The notes below the pieces were generated by a model. That model was not told the origin of the DNA. It did no database searches and saw nothing but the letters and a program-made list of their open reading frames with translations. Position numbers and translations under genes: made by a program. A stretch of 5,884 nt of DNA from Moraxellaceae bacterium (lineage in GTDB: Bacteria; Pseudomonadota; Gammaproteobacteria; Pseudomonadales; Moraxellaceae). The stretch lies in the NCBI GenBank assembly GCA_030684415.1, contig JAUXNL010000594.1:1-5884 (forward strand), in the 5' to 3' direction. This document shows, piece by piece, positions 4,957 to 5,884 of this stretch; position 1 is the first letter of the stretch, and each line of letters starts with the position of its first letter.

Positions 4957-5884
4957 TCAGGCGACGCTGCGCGTGTCCAGCGTGCGCCTCAGATCGTCGA
5001 GAAAGGCGGTATTCACGCCCAACTCTTTCATCGTCCAGTAATGACCGCCGATGGCGCGATTCACCAGCATGGTATCGGCCGACGGTTGGAAGGCATCCCA
5101 GTACTTGAGCGATTTGCGCGCGCGCGCCACCACTTCTTCGTGCAGCTTCGAGTGGCCGAAATCAAACGGTTGCTCGGAAAACGCCTGCAATACGATGGCG
5201 GTCCAAGGCGCATAGAAGTCGCTGCCGATATAGGGCGCGTTTTCCGTATTGCGTACCCCCATTTCGACAAGTGCTTTTTCCAGTGCATGAAAATCATCGT
5301 CGAGAGCGGCACGCGTGGTTTTGCGGAAAGCTTCGGCAATTTCCGGCTTGATGCGTTTGATGCAGCCGTAGTCGTAAATCACGATGGCGCCATCCGGGCG
5401 GAAGGCGAAGTTACCGGGATGCGGATCGCAGTGCACGGCATTGAGTCCGTAAATCTGCGCGCCGATGGCGCCAAACAGACGGTGGCCCAGCTCGTTGATG
5501 GTGTCTTGCGAATACGCCGGTGCTTGCACGCGGCTGATATGGTCGCCCGGCTCATACGCCATGGTCAGCACGCGGCGGCTGGTGTACTCGTCGAATACGC
5601 GTGGCACGATGATTTTGGGGTCGTCGGCATGGAAGGCGGCGAACTCGCGCACATTGTTGGCTTCCTGCACATAGTCGAGTTCGTCGTGCAGGCTGCGGCG
5701 GATTTCGGCGAACACTTCGTCGAGCATGTCCTTGTCTACGCGCAGAACGCCAGCCAGGCGCAAGGCCAGACGCAAGTGCTTGAGATCGGACTCCACGCAT
5801 TCGTCCACGCCGGGGTATTGCACTTTCACCACGACATCGTCGCCGGCCAGCGTGCGCGCACGATGAACCTGGCCGATGGAGGCG
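4957..5884 (-). CDS. ABC1/ADCK/UbiB-family atypical kinase, N-terminus beyond window
   Basis: The last 308 residues are visible; the frame stays open to the window edge, so the true start lies outside. Family marks in order are: the Ala-rich-loop end ASIGQVHRA (visible residues 1-9), the nucleotide-binding Lys in VVVKVQYPGV, the ELDYVQEANN block (68-77), the catalytic loop HCDPHPGN (151-158) and the metal-binding YDYG (170-173, DYG instead of DFG). Known relatives (UbiB, COQ8/ADCK3) support ubiquinone synthesis through ATPase or small-molecule kinase activity. The C-terminus here, about 135 residues after DYG, lacks the hydrophobic tail helices of E. coli UbiB. It is therefore better called an ADCK-like paralogue of unknown substrate than UbiB itself. 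A GTG at 5832-5830 is internal, since the conserved loop and the residues before the Lys lie upstream. It is separated from the E1 operon by 112 bp and a stem-loop, so it is probably a separate transcript. Confidence 0.93.
   Translation of the reverse strand, partial: ASIGQVHRARTLAGDDVVVKVQYPGVDECVESDLKHLRLALRLAGVLRVDKDMLDEVFAEIRRSLHDELDYVQEANNVREFAAFHADDPKIIVPRVFDEYTSRRVLTMAYEPGDHISRVQAPAYSQDTINELGHRLFGAIGAQIYGLNAVHCDPHPGNFAFRPDGAIVIYDYGCIKRIKPEIAEAFRKTTRAALDDDFHALEKALVEMGVRNTENAPYIGSDFYAPWTAIVLQAFSEQPFDFGHSKLHEEVVARARKSLKYWDAFQPSADTMLVNRAIGGHYWTMKELGVNTAFLDDLRRTLDTRSVA

Noticed and set aside
5114..5128. Run of alternating GC bases inside the kinase gene
   Set aside because: It encodes ordinary residues (Ala/Arg) in frame and similar runs occur elsewhere in this GC-rich window (for example near 2257-2267); I see no sign of special function.
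5830..5832. GTG as the start codon of the kinase
   Set aside because: The frame continues upstream to the window edge and encodes the conserved ASIGQVH loop, so this GTG is an internal Val.

Overview
The window reads as part of a proteobacterial chromosome, most likely gammaproteobacterial. It is GC-rich (about 60% or slightly more by eye) and densely packed, and every gene I can support lies on the minus strand. The genus cannot be fixed from the sequence alone. No mobile element, CRISPR array, rRNA or tRNA was seen.

In the direction of transcription (right to left) the layout is as follows. (1) At the right edge is the C-terminal 308 residues of an ABC1/ADCK/UbiB-family atypical kinase, whose N-terminus lies outside the window. 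(2) A 112-bp gap follows. It holds a strong interrupted 15-bp stem-loop that probably ends the kinase transcript, and then a leader in which the Shine-Dalgarno of the next gene is buried in a second hairpin. (3) A tight three-gene operon encodes a heterotetrameric-type 2-oxoacid dehydrogenase complex: E1 alpha, E1 beta and the lipoyl acyltransferase E2. Each junction is a 4-base ATGA overlap. E1 resembles the Bacillus-type pyruvate dehydrogenase more than the Pseudomonas branched-chain enzyme, so pyruvate is the favoured substrate, but this is not proven. No E3 (lipoamide dehydrogenase) gene is present. (4) A 101-bp gap without a convincing terminator follows. (5) At the left is a 511-residue MscS-type channel fused to a C-terminal cyclic-nucleotide-binding domain (the 'bCNG' architecture).

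The E1/E2 genes together would oxidatively decarboxylate a 2-oxoacid and pass the acyl group to CoA, with E3 supplied from elsewhere in the genome. The kinase and the channel have no obvious pathway link to it beyond position.

Most of the window is ordinary housekeeping or accessory metabolism. The oddest point is that E2 has a clear lipoyl domain and a clear catalytic domain, but no recognisable peripheral subunit-binding domain between them. In its place is a short basic, Gln/His/Ser-rich linker. The possible Shine-Dalgarno-sequestering hairpin before E1 alpha is the second point worth checking.
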